NCBI GenBank assembly: GCA_003223775.1
Contig: QHWK01000374.1
Location: forward strand, 2,025-8,153
DNA length: 6,129 nt
Direction of reading: 5' to 3'
From: Acidobacteriota bacterium
GTDB taxonomy: Bacteria > Acidobacteriota > Vicinamibacteria > Vicinamibacterales > CAVVIG01
The notes beneath the pieces were generated by a model. It had not been told where the DNA came from. It did no database searches and saw only the letters and a list, made by a program, of their open reading frames with translations. A program made the position numbers and the translations under genes. Shown here one piece after another: positions 4,948 to 6,129 of this stretch. Each line of letters begins with the position of its first letter. The stretch's first letter is position 1.

Positions 4948-6129
4948 TCAGCAGCGGGCCGGCTCGTACGCGAGATTCGACGTGAGCCAGCGCTCAACCT
5001 GCTCTATCGATTGGCCTTTTCGGCGCGCGTAGCTCGCGATCTGGTCCTCGCCGAGCCGCCCGACGGTGAAATAGCGCGCTTGGGGGTGCACAAAATACAG
5101 GCCGCTGACGCTCGCCGCCGGCGTCATCGCGGCGTTCTCGGTGAGCGCCATCCCGGCGTCGGCGGCGCCGAGCACGGCCGTCTCCGCGCCGTCGATGCCC
5201 CATTCCTTGCGCGCGCGCGCGTGCAGATACGCGGCGAATGCCTCGGCGAGGCGATCCGCCAGCGCCTTCACGAGAATCGCATCGTAGTCGTCGTGCTCGC
5301 GCTCGAAGCGGCGCGCGAGATCGTCGGCGCCGAGCCCGCCGGTTGCGGCGAAGGCGCCGATGTAATCGGTGTCCGCGCGCGCGCCGCGCGGCGCGATGAA
5401 ATCGGCGAGCGAGAGATGCGGCTGGCCGCTCGGCAGGGCTTCCTGCTGCCGGAGCATGTTGAAGCGCGCCAGCTCGCCATGATGATCCACGTCGCGGTAG
5501 ACGACGATGTCGTCGTCCTCGCTCGCGGCGGGCCAGAAGCCGTAGACGCCGCTCGCGGTCAACAGCCGCTCGGCGACGATGCGATCGAGGAGCGCGCGCG
5601 CGTTGTCATAGAGCTCGCGAGCCGCCGCGCCGTACGCGGGATGATCCAGGATCGCCGGGAATCGCCCCTTCAGCTCCCACGCGGCGAAGAAGAACGTCCA
5701 GTCGATGTAGGCGACGAGATCGGCGAGCGGGACATCCGCCAGCAGCCGGCGGCCGACGAACGGCGGCGTCGGGATCGACTCGTGCGCCCAGTCGATCCGC
5801 AGGCGGTTCGCGAGCGCAGCCGGGTACGGCACGAGCGGCCGCTCGCGCCGCGCGCCGTGCTGTTCGCGAAGCCGCTGCTGCAGATCGCGGTTCTCGCGTT
5901 CGAACGCCGGCCGGCGATCGTCGCTCAGCAGACTCGACACGACGTCCACGACGCGCGACGCGTCGAGCACGTGGACGGTCGTCCGATCGTACTCGGGCGC
6001 GATCTTCACCGCCGTGTGCTGGCGGCTCGTCGTCGCGCCGCCGATGAGGAGCGGCACGCGCATGCCGCGGCGCGTCATCTCCTTCGCGACGAAGACCATC
6101 TCGTCGAGCGACGGCGTGATCAGGCCGCT
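4948..6129 (-). CDS. metH: Cobalamin-dependent methionine synthase, C-terminal part (5' end outside window)
   Basis: The visible 393 residues are the end of MetH, the cytoplasmic enzyme that moves a methyl group from methyltetrahydrofolate via cobalamin to homocysteine. The first residues, SGLITPSLDEMV, match the E. coli stretch with Ser804 and Ser810 of the B12-binding domain; LLIGGATTSRQHTAVKIAP follows (27-45). From about 93 onward is the AdoMet-dependent reactivation domain: YIDWTFFF (141-148, with D143 equal to E. coli Asp946), DYIGAFAATGGL (255-266), HDDYDAILVKALADRLAEAFA (279-299), ASVSGLYFVHPQARYF (339-354, Y353 equal to Tyr1189) and ARRKGQSIEQVERWL (368-382). Between EWG (309-311) and GMALTEN (326-332), about 34 residues normally present are missing in frame, including RPAPGYP with the AdoMet-binding Arg1134 and Ala1136. 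No frameshift is visible. E. coli numbering is from memory of the family. The full domain set of the N-terminal part cannot be judged here. Confidence 0.96.
   Translation of the reverse strand, partial: SGLITPSLDEMVFVAKEMTRRGMRVPLLIGGATTSRQHTAVKIAPEYDRTTVHVLDASRVVDVVSSLLSDDRRPAFERENRDLQQRLREQHGARRERPLVPYPAALANRLRIDWAHESIPTPPFVGRRLLADVPLADLVAYIDWTFFFAAWELKGRFPAILDHPAYGAAARELYDNARALLDRIVAERLLTASGVYGFWPAASEDDDIVVYRDVDHHGELARFNMLRQQEALPSGQPHLSLADFIAPRGARADTDYIGAFAATGGLGADDLARRFEREHDDYDAILVKALADRLAEAFAAYLHARARKEWGIDGAETAVLGAADAGMALTENAAMTPAASVSGLYFVHPQARYFTVGRLGEDQIASYARRKGQSIEQVERWLTSNLAYEPARC

Overview
The window is high-GC bacterial chromosome with four protein-coding genes, all on the minus strand. 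In transcription order they are: the 3' end of metH (6129 to 4948, running off the right edge), a complete subtilisin-like S8 serine protease (4807 to 2600), a GNAT acetyltransferase starting directly after the protease stop codon (2599 to 1943), and a second S8 protease (1700 to 1, running off the left edge). Codon third positions are strongly G/C. Long open frames on the plus strand are antisense shadows of these genes. No rRNA, tRNA, CRISPR, integrase or transposase signal is visible. I infer a soil-type, GC-rich bacterium; the tandem-repeat exported protease together with cobalamin-dependent MetH would fit Acidobacteriota such as Vicinamibacteria, but the sequence alone does not prove it.

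The most distinctive content is the protease pair. Both have a signal peptide, a propeptide-like segment, a full Asp-His-Ser S8 catalytic domain, a conserved linker ending in WSRHxIWGN, and a C-terminal array of the octapeptide GDNIVWGT. The complete protease has 11 exact copies plus decaying copies, with starts 10, 11 or 15 residues apart. The two 15-residue steps each carry a C-G-x-x-D-C insert. The other protease shows its first three copies before the window ends. I do not recognise a named family for this repeat.

The two intergenic stretches (4808-4947 and 1701-1942) are AT-richer than the genes and carry inverted repeats. The 10-mer AGGAATGTGC (plus strand) occurs in both, each time beside a GCA...TGC inverted repeat, suggesting a shared control element for the two proteases. 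The protease and acetyltransferase have no bases between stop and start and probably form one transcriptional unit; metH lies 140 bp upstream on the same strand and may or may not be cotranscribed.

The visible part of MetH matches E. coli MetH from Ser804 onward and keeps the counterparts of Asp946 and Tyr1189, but has lost about 34 residues in frame, including the RPAPGYP segment that binds AdoMet. This suggests a reactivation domain that is disabled or works differently.
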